Of a DNA stretch of 64,000 nt, positions 29,261 to 37,949 are shown piece after piece. The number at the start of each line of letters is the position of its first letter. The stretch's first letter is position 1. The translations under genes and the position numbers were made by a program. A model generated the notes under the pieces. It had not been told where the DNA came from, did not search any database, and saw nothing but the letters and a program-made list of their open reading frames with translations. The stretch lies in the NCBI RefSeq assembly GCF_902498915.1, contig NZ_CABVLQ010000001.1. The stretch is one strand, 5' to 3'. The DNA comes from Escherichia ruysiae. Its GTDB lineage: Bacteria; Pseudomonadota; Gammaproteobacteria; Enterobacterales; Enterobacteriaceae.

Positions 29261-29833
29261 TTAGTCAGCACGACCCATATAGCGGCGTTCTTCGATATGG
29301 ATACGAATTTTTTCGCCTGGGCTTAAGTATTCTGGTACTTGAATGACCAGACCGGTGCTCAATGTCGCCGGTTTGTTACGGGCGCTGGCAGACGCGCCTT
29401 TGATGCCCGGTGCGGTTTCAACAATTTCCAGATCAACGGTTTGCGGCAGTTCAAGCGCCAGAAGTTGACCGTCCCAGGTCAGAACCTGCATATCCGGCAT
29501 ACCGCCTTCCGGCATAAACAGCAGCTCTTCTTCGATCTGATCTTTAGTGAAGGTATACGGGGTATAGTCTTCTTTATCCATAAAGACATATTCGTTGCCA
29601 TCGACGTAGGAGAAGTCAACGTAACGACGGGTCAGCGTTACGGTGTCAACGATATCATCGCCTTTGAAGCGTTCTTCCACTTTCAGCCCGGTACGGACAT
29701 CAGAAAAACGCATTTTGTACAGCGTAGCGGCACCACGGGCGGTGGGAGACTGAATATCAATATCCTTAACCAGCAGCAATTTGCCGTTGTAATTCAGTAC
29801 CATACCTTTTTTAATTTCGTTCGCTCTTGGCAT
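29261..29833 (-). CDS. yeiP: Elongation factor P-like protein YeiP
   Basis: Paralogue of translation elongation factor P (190 aa) with the three EF-P domains: a KOW-like N-terminal domain, an OB domain and a C-terminal OB domain ([18 protein letters not shown]). In the domain-I loop, where EF-P carries the modified lysine (K34), this protein has SPTARGAAT with arginine at position 33, as is usual in the YeiP branch. It is divergent from yeiW. Confidence 0.94.
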
Positions 29834-29987
29834 CGAAAAATTCCTGTTATCGAAAATGTCAAAAATATCGCGTCAAACTACTCGCGACGAGCCTTTCAGG
29901 CAAGTGGTATTCGCACTTTTGCTGGTGCAAAAAAGGTGGTACTGTGCGCGCTCATCAATCCGGTGGTTAACCTTAAGAGAACAACGT

Positions 29988-30242
29988 ATGGAATGCCGTC
30001 CGGGTTGCGGGGCGTGTTGCACTGCCCCTTCAATTTCCAGCCCTATACCTGGTATGCCAGATGGCAAGCCCGCCAATACGCCCTGCATTCAGCTTGATGA
30101 ACAGCAACGTTGTAAAATTTTTACATCGCCGCTACGTCCGAAAGTTTGCGCAGGTTTACAAGCCAGTGCTGAAATGTGCGGTAACACGCGTCAGCAGGCG
30201 ATGACCTGGCTTATCGATCTGGAAATACTGACCGCGCCTTAA
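29988..30242 (+). CDS. yeiW: Small YkgJ-type cysteine-cluster protein YeiW
   Basis: An 84-aa cytoplasmic protein of the UPF0153/YkgJ family with a cysteine cluster (MECRPGCGACCTAPS, then a Cys in QRCKIF and one in KVCAGL), suggesting metal or Fe-S binding; the function is unknown. I start it at ATG 29988; the open frame reaches further upstream but the conserved family begins at MECRPGC. Its stop overlaps the stop of convergent setB by 4 nt. Confidence 0.88.
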   Translation: MECRPGCGACCTAPSISSPIPGMPDGKPANTPCIQLDEQQRCKIFTSPLRPKVCAGLQASAEMCGNTRQQAMTWLIDLEILTAP

Positions 30243-31420
30243 ACATCTTTAATCCGCAGTAAGCAGAACAGAGTGGCGATAATCATCACCATCGCAAACC
30301 AGAACACGGCGTGATAATTCCAGATTTCGGCGACTATGCCCGCCACTGACCCCGCGATGATCCAGCCCACACGCGAGGTATTGGTATAGAGCGTGGTTGC
30401 TGAACCCGCCTGACCGGGCATCAGATCCTGAAAATAGAGCATCCCGATGCCACCCAGAATGCCAATAAAAATAGCATTCAGCAGCTGCAAGCCCAACAGA
30501 ATGACAGGTGAATGCGCCATCAGCATACCTGCGTAAAAACAGACGCCACCCACGGCGGCAACGCGCATTAAGAAACGCTTACCCAGACGTTTGGCAAAAT
30601 AACCCGCGATCAACATGGTCGGGATTTCCAGGCCTGCGGCGGTTCCCATCATCACGCCCGCCAGTTTCTCGGGAAGATGCAATTCGTTGATAATAAACAG
30701 TGGCATGTTGATGATGTACAGGCTATTTGACCCCCACATCAACGTACAAATGACAAACAGCAGTAGCGTATCGCGACGATTACGGCGCGGCGCTTCAACC
30801 GTGCCGGTCGCCAGCGGAACCTCTTTTTGCATCGACGGTAAAAATAGCCACACCATCAGGCCGCAGACAATAAACGCCACTGCTGCGCTGAGATACATCA
30901 CCGTAAAGCTGAACCCCATCGCCAGGGCATAAGCCAGCGGCGGACCAATGACCCATGCCAACGAAACCTGAGCGCGTAAAAAAGAGCTGAACATCACCGC
31001 TTCACGCCCGGTTTTGTCAGCGTGCTCACGGGCGAGAGCAAACATTTGCGGGTTGGCGGTAGAGCCAAAGCTACTAAGAAAGACACCAACGAACAGCAAA
31101 ACAAAGTAGTTGCGGTTCCAGGCAAAAAGGGTGCAGGCCAACACGCCTAACAGGCAGCAAAAGACAATCAGTGATTTACGATCGCCGCGCTTATCAGAGC
31201 GTCCGGCGAGAAACTGACTCACCAGAATCCCGATGACAGCACTGCCGGTAAAGAAGAATCCCACCATCGCCGGACGGGCGTGCACTTCATCGGTAAGGAA
31301 TATACTGAGCGTCGGGGTTTGCAGAGCGCCCGCAATACCGGTGAGAAAGGCAACGATTAAAAACGCCGTCGATGTCAGGTCAAACGATTTCGCACTGGAG
31401 ACTGCGGGGGAGTTATGCAT
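30239..31420 (-). CDS. setB: Sugar efflux MFS transporter SetB
   Basis: Major facilitator of the sugar efflux transporter family (393 aa, twelve helices), known to export lactose and glucose and also linked to chromosome segregation through ParC. Motif A equivalent is FLAGRSDKRGDRKSL between helices 2 and 3. It is convergent with and overlapping yeiW at the 3' end, and divergent from fruB with a 367-bp region between. Confidence 0.94.
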   Translation of the reverse strand: MHNSPAVSSAKSFDLTSTAFLIVAFLTGIAGALQTPTLSIFLTDEVHARPAMVGFFFTGSAVIGILVSQFLAGRSDKRGDRKSLIVFCCLLGVLACTLFAWNRNYFVLLFVGVFLSSFGSTANPQMFALAREHADKTGREAVMFSSFLRAQVSLAWVIGPPLAYALAMGFSFTVMYLSAAVAFIVCGLMVWLFLPSMQKEVPLATGTVEAPRRNRRDTLLLFVICTLMWGSNSLYIINMPLFIINELHLPEKLAGVMMGTAAGLEIPTMLIAGYFAKRLGKRFLMRVAAVGGVCFYAGMLMAHSPVILLGLQLLNAIFIGILGGIGMLYFQDLMPGQAGSATTLYTNTSRVGWIIAGSVAGIVAEIWNYHAVFWFAMVMIIATLFCLLRIKDV

Positions 31421-31687
31421 GCTGGTCGATCACTGAAAGATGGAGACGCGGAGTTTACGCTGCTTGTCAGAAAATAAACAGTCAGTGAAATCAAACTCGC
31501 CACGAATAATCAAAATGCCATTTCACTCTTGTTGATTGTCTGCTGACGCTGCTGAAATGAAATTGCTGGCAACGAGTTTTCCCGTCAGCAATTAGGAAAA
31601 ATGACAAAAAATTGTGCAGCACATCAAAATTTTGGTCATAAGTTTACAGCTTCCCTTGCGTGCTGAAACAGAAGTATTATGCTTTAT

Positions 31688-31699
31688 TGAAACGTTTCA
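31688..31699. promoter_or_regulatory. Cra (FruR) operator, upstream copy
   Basis: TGAAACGTTTCA, a perfect palindrome matching the Cra consensus TGAAACGTTTCA. It lies 89 nt before the fruB start. Cra represses fruBKA and is released by fructose 1-phosphate or fructose 1,6-bisphosphate. Confidence 0.92.
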
Positions 31700-31752
31700 G
31701 CGCGATCTTGTCTTTAACCGTAAGCCAGGTTGGCGCTTTTTTTCTCATAGAA

Positions 31753-31773
31753 GCTGAATCGTTTCAATTCAGC
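31753..31773. promoter_or_regulatory. Cra (FruR) operator, fruB-proximal copy
   Basis: GCTGAATCGTTTCAATTCAGC with core TGAATCGTTTCA, the well-known high-affinity fru operator, 15 nt before the fruB ATG. Together with the upstream copy it explains catabolite control of the operon. Confidence 0.92.
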
Positions 31774-31787
31774 AAGAGAGGAGAACT

Positions 31788-32918
31788 ATGTTCCAGTTAT
31801 CCGTACAGGACATCCATCCGGGCGAAAAGGCCGGAGACAAAGAAGAGGCGATTCGCCAGGTCGCTGCGGCGCTGGTGCGGGCCGGTAATGTAGCTGAAGG
31901 CTACGTCAATGGCATGCTGGCGCGCGAGCAGCAAACCTCAACGTTCCTCGGCAATGGTATTGCTATTCCTCACGGCACCACCGACACCCGCGATCAGGTG
32001 CTGAAAACCGGCGTTCAGGTATTTCAGTTCCCGGAAGGCGTCACCTGGGGTGACGGTCAGGTAGCGTACGTGGCGATCGGTATTGCCGCCAGCTCGGACG
32101 AACACCTGGGCCTGCTGCGCCAGCTGACCCACGTGCTAAGCGATGATTCCGTTGCTGAACAACTGAAGTCAGCAACGACAGCAGAAGAACTTCGCGCATT
32201 GCTGATGGGCGAAAAGCAGAGTGAGCAGCTGAAACTCGATAACGAAATGCTGACGCTGGATATTGTCGCCAGCGATCTGCTGACTCTGCAGGCGCTGAAC
32301 GCTGCACGTCTGAAAGAAGCGGGTGCCGTTGACGCCACCTTCGTCACTAAAGCCATCAATGAACAACCTCTGAATCTCGGACAGGGCATCTGGCTGAGCG
32401 ATAGCGCCGAAGGCAACCTGCGTAGCGCGATTGCGGTAAGCCGCGCGGCAAATGCTTTTGATGTGGAGGGCGAAACGGCAGCCATGCTGGTGAGTGTGGC
32501 AATGAATGACGATCAGCCCGTCGCGGTTCTTAAGCGTCTCGCCGATCTGTTACTCGACAATAAAGCTGACCGTTTGCTGAAAGCGGATGCGGCAACATTG
32601 CTGGCACTGCTGACCAGCGATGATGCGCCGACTGACGACGTGTTAAGCGCGGAGTTTGTGGTGCGCAACGAACACGGCCTGCATGCTCGTCCAGGCACCA
32701 TGCTGGTCAATACCATTAAACAATTTAACAGTGATATTACCGTGACAAACCTTGATGGCACCGGCAAACCGGCAAACGGACGTAGTCTGATGAAAGTTGT
32801 GGCACTTGGCGTTAAGAAAGGTCATCGCCTGCGCTTTACCGCCCAGGGGGCGGATGCTGAACAGGCACTGAAGGCAATTGGCGACGCCATCGCCGCAGGT
32901 CTTGGGGAGGGCGCGTAA
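31788..32918 (+). CDS. fruB: Fructose PTS EIIA-HPr fusion (diphosphoryl transfer protein) FruB
   Basis: Soluble PTS protein that takes phosphate from EI and gives it to FruA. The 376-aa protein has an EIIA-fru domain with the phospho-histidine His62 (GIAIPHGTT), a central M domain of unclear function, and a C-terminal HPr-like (FPr) domain with His299 in NEHGLHARPG. The stop overlaps the fruK start as TAATG. Confidence 0.97.
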   Translation: MFQLSVQDIHPGEKAGDKEEAIRQVAAALVRAGNVAEGYVNGMLAREQQTSTFLGNGIAIPHGTTDTRDQVLKTGVQVFQFPEGVTWGDGQVAYVAIGIAASSDEHLGLLRQLTHVLSDDSVAEQLKSATTAEELRALLMGEKQSEQLKLDNEMLTLDIVASDLLTLQALNAARLKEAGAVDATFVTKAINEQPLNLGQGIWLSDSAEGNLRSAIAVSRAANAFDVEGETAAMLVSVAMNDDQPVAVLKRLADLLLDNKADRLLKADAATLLALLTSDDAPTDDVLSAEFVVRNEHGLHARPGTMLVNTIKQFNSDITVTNLDGTGKPANGRSLMKVVALGVKKGHRLRFTAQGADAEQALKAIGDAIAAGLGEGA

Positions 32919-33856
32919 TGAGCAGACGTGTTGCTACGATCACCCTCAATCCGGCGTATGACCTTGTTGGTTTCTGCCCGGAAATTGAACGCGGCGAAGT
33001 GAACCTGGTGAAAACCACCGGTCTTCATGCGGCGGGTAAAGGTATCAACGTTGCCAAAGTTCTGAAAGATCTGGGTATTGATGTCACCGTTGGCGGCTTT
33101 CTGGGTAAAGACAATCAGGACGGATTTCAGCAACTGTTCAGCGAGCTGGGTATTGCCAACCGTTTCCAGGTTGTACAGGGGCGTACCCGCATTAACGTTA
33201 AGTTGACGGAAAAAGACGGCGAAGTTACTGACCTCAATTTCTCGGGTTTTGAAGTCACTCCAGCAGACTGGGAACGCTTTGTGACTGATTCTCTGAGCTG
33301 GCTCGGTCAGTTCGATATGGTCTGTGTCAGCGGCAGTTTACCGTCAGGCGTCAGCCCGGAAGCATTCACCGACTGGATGACTCGCCTGCGTAGTCAGTGT
33401 CCTTGCATTATCTTTGATAGTAGCCGCGAAGCATTAGTGGCAGGTTTGAAAGCGGCACCGTGGCTGGTGAAACCTAACCGCCGCGAGCTGGAAATCTGGG
33501 CTGGCCGTAAACTGCCTGAAATGAAAGATGTCATTGAAGCTGCACATGCGCTACGTGAACAAGGTATCGCGCATGTCGTCATTTCACTGGGTGCCGAAGG
33601 CGCGCTTTGGGTTAATGCCTCCGGCGAATGGATCGCCAAACCACCGTCAGTCGATGTCGTAAGCACTGTTGGCGCAGGGGATTCCATGGTTGGTGGCCTC
33701 ATTTATGGCTTGCTGATGCGTGAATCCAGTGAACACACACTGCGTCTGGCAACGGCTGTTGCAGCCCTGGCGGTCAGTCAAAGCAATGTGGGTATTACCG
33801 ATCGTCCGCAGTTGGCCGCAATGATGGCGCGCGTCGACTTACAACCTTTTAACTGA
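32918..33856 (+). CDS. fruK: 1-phosphofructokinase FruK
   Basis: Cytoplasmic PfkB-family kinase (312 aa) that converts fructose 1-phosphate to fructose 1,6-bisphosphate. It has an N-terminal TLNPAYDLVG, the PfkB signature 1 region around GLHAAGKGINVAKVL, and the catalytic GAGD motif in STVGAGDSMVGG. It is translationally coupled to fruB, and fruA follows after 16 nt. Confidence 0.97.
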   Translation: MSRRVATITLNPAYDLVGFCPEIERGEVNLVKTTGLHAAGKGINVAKVLKDLGIDVTVGGFLGKDNQDGFQQLFSELGIANRFQVVQGRTRINVKLTEKDGEVTDLNFSGFEVTPADWERFVTDSLSWLGQFDMVCVSGSLPSGVSPEAFTDWMTRLRSQCPCIIFDSSREALVAGLKAAPWLVKPNRRELEIWAGRKLPEMKDVIEAAHALREQGIAHVVISLGAEGALWVNASGEWIAKPPSVDVVSTVGAGDSMVGGLIYGLLMRESSEHTLRLATAVAALAVSQSNVGITDRPQLAAMMARVDLQPFN

Positions 33857-33872
33857 CAGCAGGAGAGGCATA

Positions 33873-35564
33873 ATGAAAACGCTGCTGATTATTGACGCTA
33901 ATCTCGGTCAGGCACGCGCCTATATGGCGAAGACCCTGCTGGGCGCGGCGGCGCGAAAAGCAAAACTGGAAATCATCGACAATCCGAACGACGCTGAAAT
34001 GGCGATTGTTCTGGGTGATTCCATCCCGAACGACAGCGCGCTGAACGGTAAAAATGTCTGGCTGGGCGATATTTCCCGCGCAGTCGCGCATCCTGAGCTA
34101 TTCCTGAGTGAAGCCAAAGGCCATGCGAAGCCTTACACTGCGCCGGTCGCTGCGACAGCACCGGTTGTCGCCAGTGGCCCGAAACGCGTGGTTGCGGTGA
34201 CAGCTTGCCCAACTGGCGTAGCGCACACCTTTATGGCGGCTGAAGCCATTGAAACCGAAGCGAAAAAACGTGGCTGGTGGGTGAAAGTTGAAACCCGTGG
34301 TTCTGTTGGCGCGGGTAATGCAATCACTCCCGAAGAAGTAGCCGCAGCGGATCTGGTGATTGTGGCGGCAGATATCGAAGTGGATCTGGCGAAATTTGCC
34401 GGTAAACCAATGTATCGCACCTCTACCGGTCTGGCGCTGAAGAAAACGGCTCAGGAGCTGGATAAAGCGGTTGCTGAAGCGACGCCTTACGAACCGGCGG
34501 GTAAAGCTCAAACGGCGACCACTGAAGGTAAGAAAGAGAGTGCAGGCGCGTATCGTCACCTGCTGACGGGCGTTTCCTACATGCTGCCAATGGTGGTTGC
34601 GGGTGGTCTGTGTATCGCGCTTTCCTTTGCTTTTGGTATCGAAGCGTTTAAAGAGCAGGGGACGCTGGCGGCGGCGCTGATGCAGATTGGCGGTGGTTCA
34701 GCCTTTGCGCTGATGGTGCCGGTACTGGCGGGTTACATTGCCTTCTCCATTGCCGATCGTCCGGGTCTCACGCCGGGTCTGATTGGCGGTATGCTGGCGG
34801 TCAGCACAGGTTCTGGCTTCATTGGCGGGATCATTGCGGGCTTCCTGGCGGGTTACATCGCGAAGTTAATCAGTACGCAACTGAAACTGCCACAGAGTAT
34901 GGAGGCGCTGAAACCGATTCTGATCATTCCGCTGATTTCCAGTCTGGTGGTCGGTCTGGCGATGATCTACCTGATCGGTAAACCGGTTGCTGGCATCCTC
35001 GAAAGCCTGACTCACTGGCTGCAAACCATGGGTACTGCGAATGCGGTTCTGCTGGGCGCGATCCTCGGTGGCATGATGTGTACTGACATGGGCGGTCCGG
35101 TAAACAAAGCAGCGTATGCATTCGGTGTGGGTCTGCTGAGTACTCAAACCTATGGCCCGATGGCGGCGATTATGGCGGCAGGTATGGTGCCTCCGCTGGC
35201 AATGGGGCTGGCAACAATGGTGGCGCGTCGCAAATTCGACAAAGCGCAGCAAGAAGGCGGCAAAGCAGCTCTGGTTCTTGGTCTGTGCTTTATTTCAGAA
35301 GGTGCAATTCCGTTTGCTGCCCGTGATCCGATGCGAGTGCTGCCGTGCTGTATCGTTGGTGGGGCGCTGACTGGCGCAATCTCAATGGCGATTGGTGCGA
35401 AACTGATGGCACCGCACGGTGGTCTGTTTGTTCTGCTGATCCCTGGCGCCATTACGCCGGTACTGGGTTACCTGGTGGCAATTATCGCTGGTACGCTGGT
35501 GGCGGGTCTGGCCTATGCCTTCCTGAAACGTCCGGAAGCGGACGTTGTGGCGAAAGCAGCATAA
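33873..35564 (+). CDS. fruA: Fructose-specific PTS EIIBC component FruA
   Basis: Membrane transporter that imports fructose as fructose 1-phosphate. The 563-aa protein has a degenerate N-terminal EIIB' domain (residues 1 to about 85), then the active EIIB domain with phospho-cysteine Cys112 (VTACPTGVAHT), a linker, and an EIIC domain of about nine helices from residue 230. It is the last gene of fruBKA and is followed by a strong hairpin. Confidence 0.97.
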   Translation: MKTLLIIDANLGQARAYMAKTLLGAAARKAKLEIIDNPNDAEMAIVLGDSIPNDSALNGKNVWLGDISRAVAHPELFLSEAKGHAKPYTAPVAATAPVVASGPKRVVAVTACPTGVAHTFMAAEAIETEAKKRGWWVKVETRGSVGAGNAITPEEVAAADLVIVAADIEVDLAKFAGKPMYRTSTGLALKKTAQELDKAVAEATPYEPAGKAQTATTEGKKESAGAYRHLLTGVSYMLPMVVAGGLCIALSFAFGIEAFKEQGTLAAALMQIGGGSAFALMVPVLAGYIAFSIADRPGLTPGLIGGMLAVSTGSGFIGGIIAGFLAGYIAKLISTQLKLPQSMEALKPILIIPLISSLVVGLAMIYLIGKPVAGILESLTHWLQTMGTANAVLLGAILGGMMCTDMGGPVNKAAYAFGVGLLSTQTYGPMAAIMAAGMVPPLAMGLATMVARRKFDKAQQEGGKAALVLGLCFISEGAIPFAARDPMRVLPCCIVGGALTGAISMAIGAKLMAPHGGLFVLLIPGAITPVLGYLVAIIAGTLVAGLAYAFLKRPEADVVAKAA

Positions 35565-35577
35565 TAAAACGTGAACC

Positions 35578-35602
35578 ACAGGGCAGAAATTTTCTGCCCT
35601 GT
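35578..35602 (+). terminator. Hairpin at the end of fruBKA
   Basis: Nearly perfect 12-bp stem ACAGGGCAGAAA/TTTCTGCCCTGT, 13 nt past the fruA stop. It is followed by ATCATTT rather than a clean U-run, so it may stabilise the 3' end more than terminate. Confidence 0.7.
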
Positions 35603-35719
35603 ATCATTTGATGAGTGCAAGGTGAGTGATAAATTGTTGACGGCAATTCTATGATTTTGAATGGTTTTATTTTCCAATAGAAAGCTGACACTCTCATCAA
35701 ACAGTAACGTCATTTCCTC

Positions 35720-35748
35720 AAGGGCAGATTAATTTCTGCCCTTTTTTA
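35720..35748 (+). terminator. Second terminator downstream of fruA
   Basis: The stem AAGGGCAGA/TCTGCCCTT is followed by TTTTATT, a canonical Rho-independent terminator on the plus strand. It shares its stem core with the hairpin 120 bp upstream. Confidence 0.82.
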
Positions 35749-35890
35749 TTGTTTCCATTCTGTGCATCACTTCACAATTTCTTCGCTTTTTCTAAAACCG
35801 CCAATAATAGCGTTTTGTGAGCTTGTTCAAATCTGCTCATTTTGCCCCTCTGGCGGTAATTTACTTTAAGTAAAACATGCATACTATGAG

Positions 35891-35920
35891 CACATGTTTA
35901 AATATGAACACATGTTTAAA
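35891..35920. promoter_or_regulatory. Candidate operator upstream of psuK: tandem 12-bp repeat
   Basis: CACATGTTTAAA occurs twice (35891-35902 and 35909-35920) with an 18-bp period. An upstream AAACATG at 35874 makes an inverted pair with the first CATGTTT. It lies 70-100 bp before the psuK ATG. The assignment as an operator is inference. Confidence 0.45.
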
Positions 35921-35988
35921 CCGTCTTTGCAGTTATCTCTATTCTTGTGGATTGAAAGGGTTGGTAATTTTTTACCAGAGGACGTGCT

Positions 35989-36930
35989 ATGCGCGAAAAG
36001 GATTATGTCGTAATTATAGGTTCGGCGAATATTGATGTCGCCGGATATTCACATGAATCATTAAATTATGCGGATTCCAATCCAGGGAAAATAAAATTTA
36101 CTCCCGGTGGAGTAGGGCGCAATATCGCACAAAATCTGGCGTTGCTGGGAAACAAAGCCTGGCTACTGAGCGCCGTAGGCAGTGATTTTTATGGTCAATC
36201 GCTCCTGACACAAACCAATCACTCCGGTGTTTATGTCGATAAATGCCTTATTGTGCCTGGGGAAAATACATCGAGCTATTTATCATTACTCGATAATACC
36301 GGTGAAATGCTGGTTGCTATAAATGACATGAATATTAGTAACTGTATTTCAGCGGAATATCTCGCACAGCACCGTGAATTTATTCAGGGGGCAAAGGTCA
36401 TTGTCGCAGACTGTAATATCAGTGAAGAGACATTGGTCTGGATTCTGGATAATGCCGCTGGCGTACCGGTATTTGTCGATCCGGTTTCGGCCTGGAAATG
36501 CGTCAAAGTACGCGAGCGATTAAGTCAAATTCATACCCTGAAGCCAAACCGTCTTGAAGCGGAAACCCTGAGCGGGATTGCGCTTTCCGGGCGTGAAGAT
36601 GTAGCAAAGGTTGCCGCCTGGTTCCATCAACATGGCCTGAACCGACTGGTTCTGAGCATGGGTGGTGATGGTGTTTATTATAGTGATATCAGCGGCGAAA
36701 GCGGCTGGTCTGCACCGATTAAAACCAATGTCATTAATGTTACCGGAGCGGGCGATGCCATGATGGCGGGACTTGCTTCGTGTTGGGTAGACGGGATGCC
36801 GTTTGCCGAATCTGTTCGTTTTGCACAGGGATGTTCGTCAATGGCGCTCTCCTGTGAATACACCAATAACCCTGATTTATCGATTGCCAACGTTATATCG
36901 TTAGTGGAGAACGCAGAATGTCTGAATTAA
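35989..36930 (+). CDS. psuK: Pseudouridine kinase PsuK
   Basis: PfkB-family kinase (313 aa) that phosphorylates pseudouridine to pseudouridine 5'-phosphate, the substrate of PsuG. The N-terminal VVIIGSANIDVAGY and the glycine-rich TPGGVGRNIAQNLALLG are family features, and the GAGD motif is intact (NVTGAGDAMMAG). It overlaps psuG by 13 nt in another frame, which implies coupled translation. It is a clear paralogue of the C-terminal domain of YeiI in this window. Confidence 0.95.
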   Translation: MREKDYVVIIGSANIDVAGYSHESLNYADSNPGKIKFTPGGVGRNIAQNLALLGNKAWLLSAVGSDFYGQSLLTQTNHSGVYVDKCLIVPGENTSSYLSLLDNTGEMLVAINDMNISNCISAEYLAQHREFIQGAKVIVADCNISEETLVWILDNAAGVPVFVDPVSAWKCVKVRERLSQIHTLKPNRLEAETLSGIALSGREDVAKVAAWFHQHGLNRLVLSMGGDGVYYSDISGESGWSAPIKTNVINVTGAGDAMMAGLASCWVDGMPFAESVRFAQGCSSMALSCEYTNNPDLSIANVISLVENAECLN

Positions 36931-37856
36931 AAATTTCCCCTGAATTATTACAAATTTCCCCGGAAGTACAGGACGCTTTAAAAAACAAAAAACCGGTTGT
37001 GGCGCTGGAATCGACCATTATTTCTCACGGGATGCCGTTCCCGCAAAATGCCCAGACCGCAATTGAAGTTGAAGAAACAATTCGTAAGCAGGGCGCTGTA
37101 CCAGCCACTATCGCTATTATTGGCGGCGTGATGAAAGTGGGCTTAAGCAAAGAAGAAATTGAATTGCTGGGTCGTGAAGGACATAACGTAACGAAAGTTA
37201 GCCGTCGCGATTTACCTTTTGTTGTTGCCGCCGGAAAAAATGGCGCAACCACCGTGGCTTCCACCATGATTATTGCGGCGCTTGCCGGAATTAAAGTATT
37301 TGCCACTGGCGGTATTGGCGGTGTTCATCGCGGGGCGGAAAATACCTTCGATATTTCCGCCGATTTACAGGAACTGGCGCACACTAATGTCACCGTAGTT
37401 TGTGCCGGAGCAAAATCTATTCTCGATTTAGGCTTAACCACCGAATATTTAGAAACTTTTGGTGTGCCGTTAATTGGCTATCAGACCAAAGCATTACCAG
37501 CGTTTTTCTGCCGCACCAGCCCGTTTGAAGTCAGCATCCGTCTCGACAGCGCCAGCGAAATTGCCCGTGCGATGGCGGTGAAATGGCAAAGCGGTCTGAA
37601 CGGTGGCCTGGTGGTGGCAAACCCAATTCCGGAACAGTTTGCGATGCCGGAAGAAAGTATTAACGCTGCAATTGATCAGGCAGTTGCCGAAGCTGAAGAG
37701 CAAGGTGTAATCGGTAAAGAAAGCACGCCGTTCCTGCTGGCACGCGTTGCAGAACTGACCGGTGGCGACAGCCTGAAATCCAACATCCAGTTGGTGTTTA
37801 ACAACGCCATTCTGGCGAGCGAAATTGCCAAAGAATACCAGCGTCTCGCGGGTTAA
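36918..37856 (+). CDS. psuG: Pseudouridine-5'-phosphate glycosidase PsuG
   Basis: Cleaves the C-C glycosidic bond of pseudouridine 5'-phosphate to uracil and ribose 5-phosphate (reversible reaction; Mn2+ enzyme). The 312-aa protein has the Indigoidine_A-type fold with ALESTIISHGMPFPQN near the N terminus and FATGGIGGVHRGAE mid-protein, containing the conserved catalytic residues of the family. It starts inside psuK. Confidence 0.96.
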   Translation: MSELKISPELLQISPEVQDALKNKKPVVALESTIISHGMPFPQNAQTAIEVEETIRKQGAVPATIAIIGGVMKVGLSKEEIELLGREGHNVTKVSRRDLPFVVAAGKNGATTVASTMIIAALAGIKVFATGGIGGVHRGAENTFDISADLQELAHTNVTVVCAGAKSILDLGLTTEYLETFGVPLIGYQTKALPAFFCRTSPFEVSIRLDSASEIARAMAVKWQSGLNGGLVVANPIPEQFAMPEESINAAIDQAVAEAEEQGVIGKESTPFLLARVAELTGGDSLKSNIQLVFNNAILASEIAKEYQRLAG

Positions 37857-37949
37857 TTTCTGACGGGCAGAAAGCCGTCGCCCGTACTCATCATACAAAC
37901 CGAAACCTGGCGCTGGCGCCGGGTTTACGGGCATGAAGGGAAAATCATT

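Larger units (their letters stand above)
31421..31787. other. Divergent regulatory region setB-fruB (367 bp)
   Basis: Holds the setB promoter on one side and the fru promoter with two Cra operators (listed separately) on the other. The Shine-Dalgarno of fruB is AGAGAGGAG just before ATG 31788. Otherwise I see no ORF or hairpin of note. Confidence 0.75.
35565..35988. other. Intergenic region fruA-psuK (424 bp)
   Basis: Holds two terminator-like hairpins that share a GGGCAGA/TCTGCCC core (separate entries) with about 117 bp between them, then the psuK promoter region with a tandem repeat at 35891-35920 and an ACCAGAGG Shine-Dalgarno. No convincing ORF is present between the hairpins. Confidence 0.65.

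Noticed and set aside
29856..29987. N-terminal extension of yeiW
   Set aside because: The frame is open upstream, but the residues do not look like the family, and the cysteine-cluster start MECRPGC fits the 84-aa form.
32057..32485. Antisense open frame of about 142 codons in fruB
   Set aside because: The sequence is Ser/Ala/Arg-rich low-complexity shadow coding; fruB itself has all PTS motifs.
34098..34559. Antisense open frame of about 153 codons in fruA
   Set aside because: Mirror of the FruA EIIB domain; no independent support.
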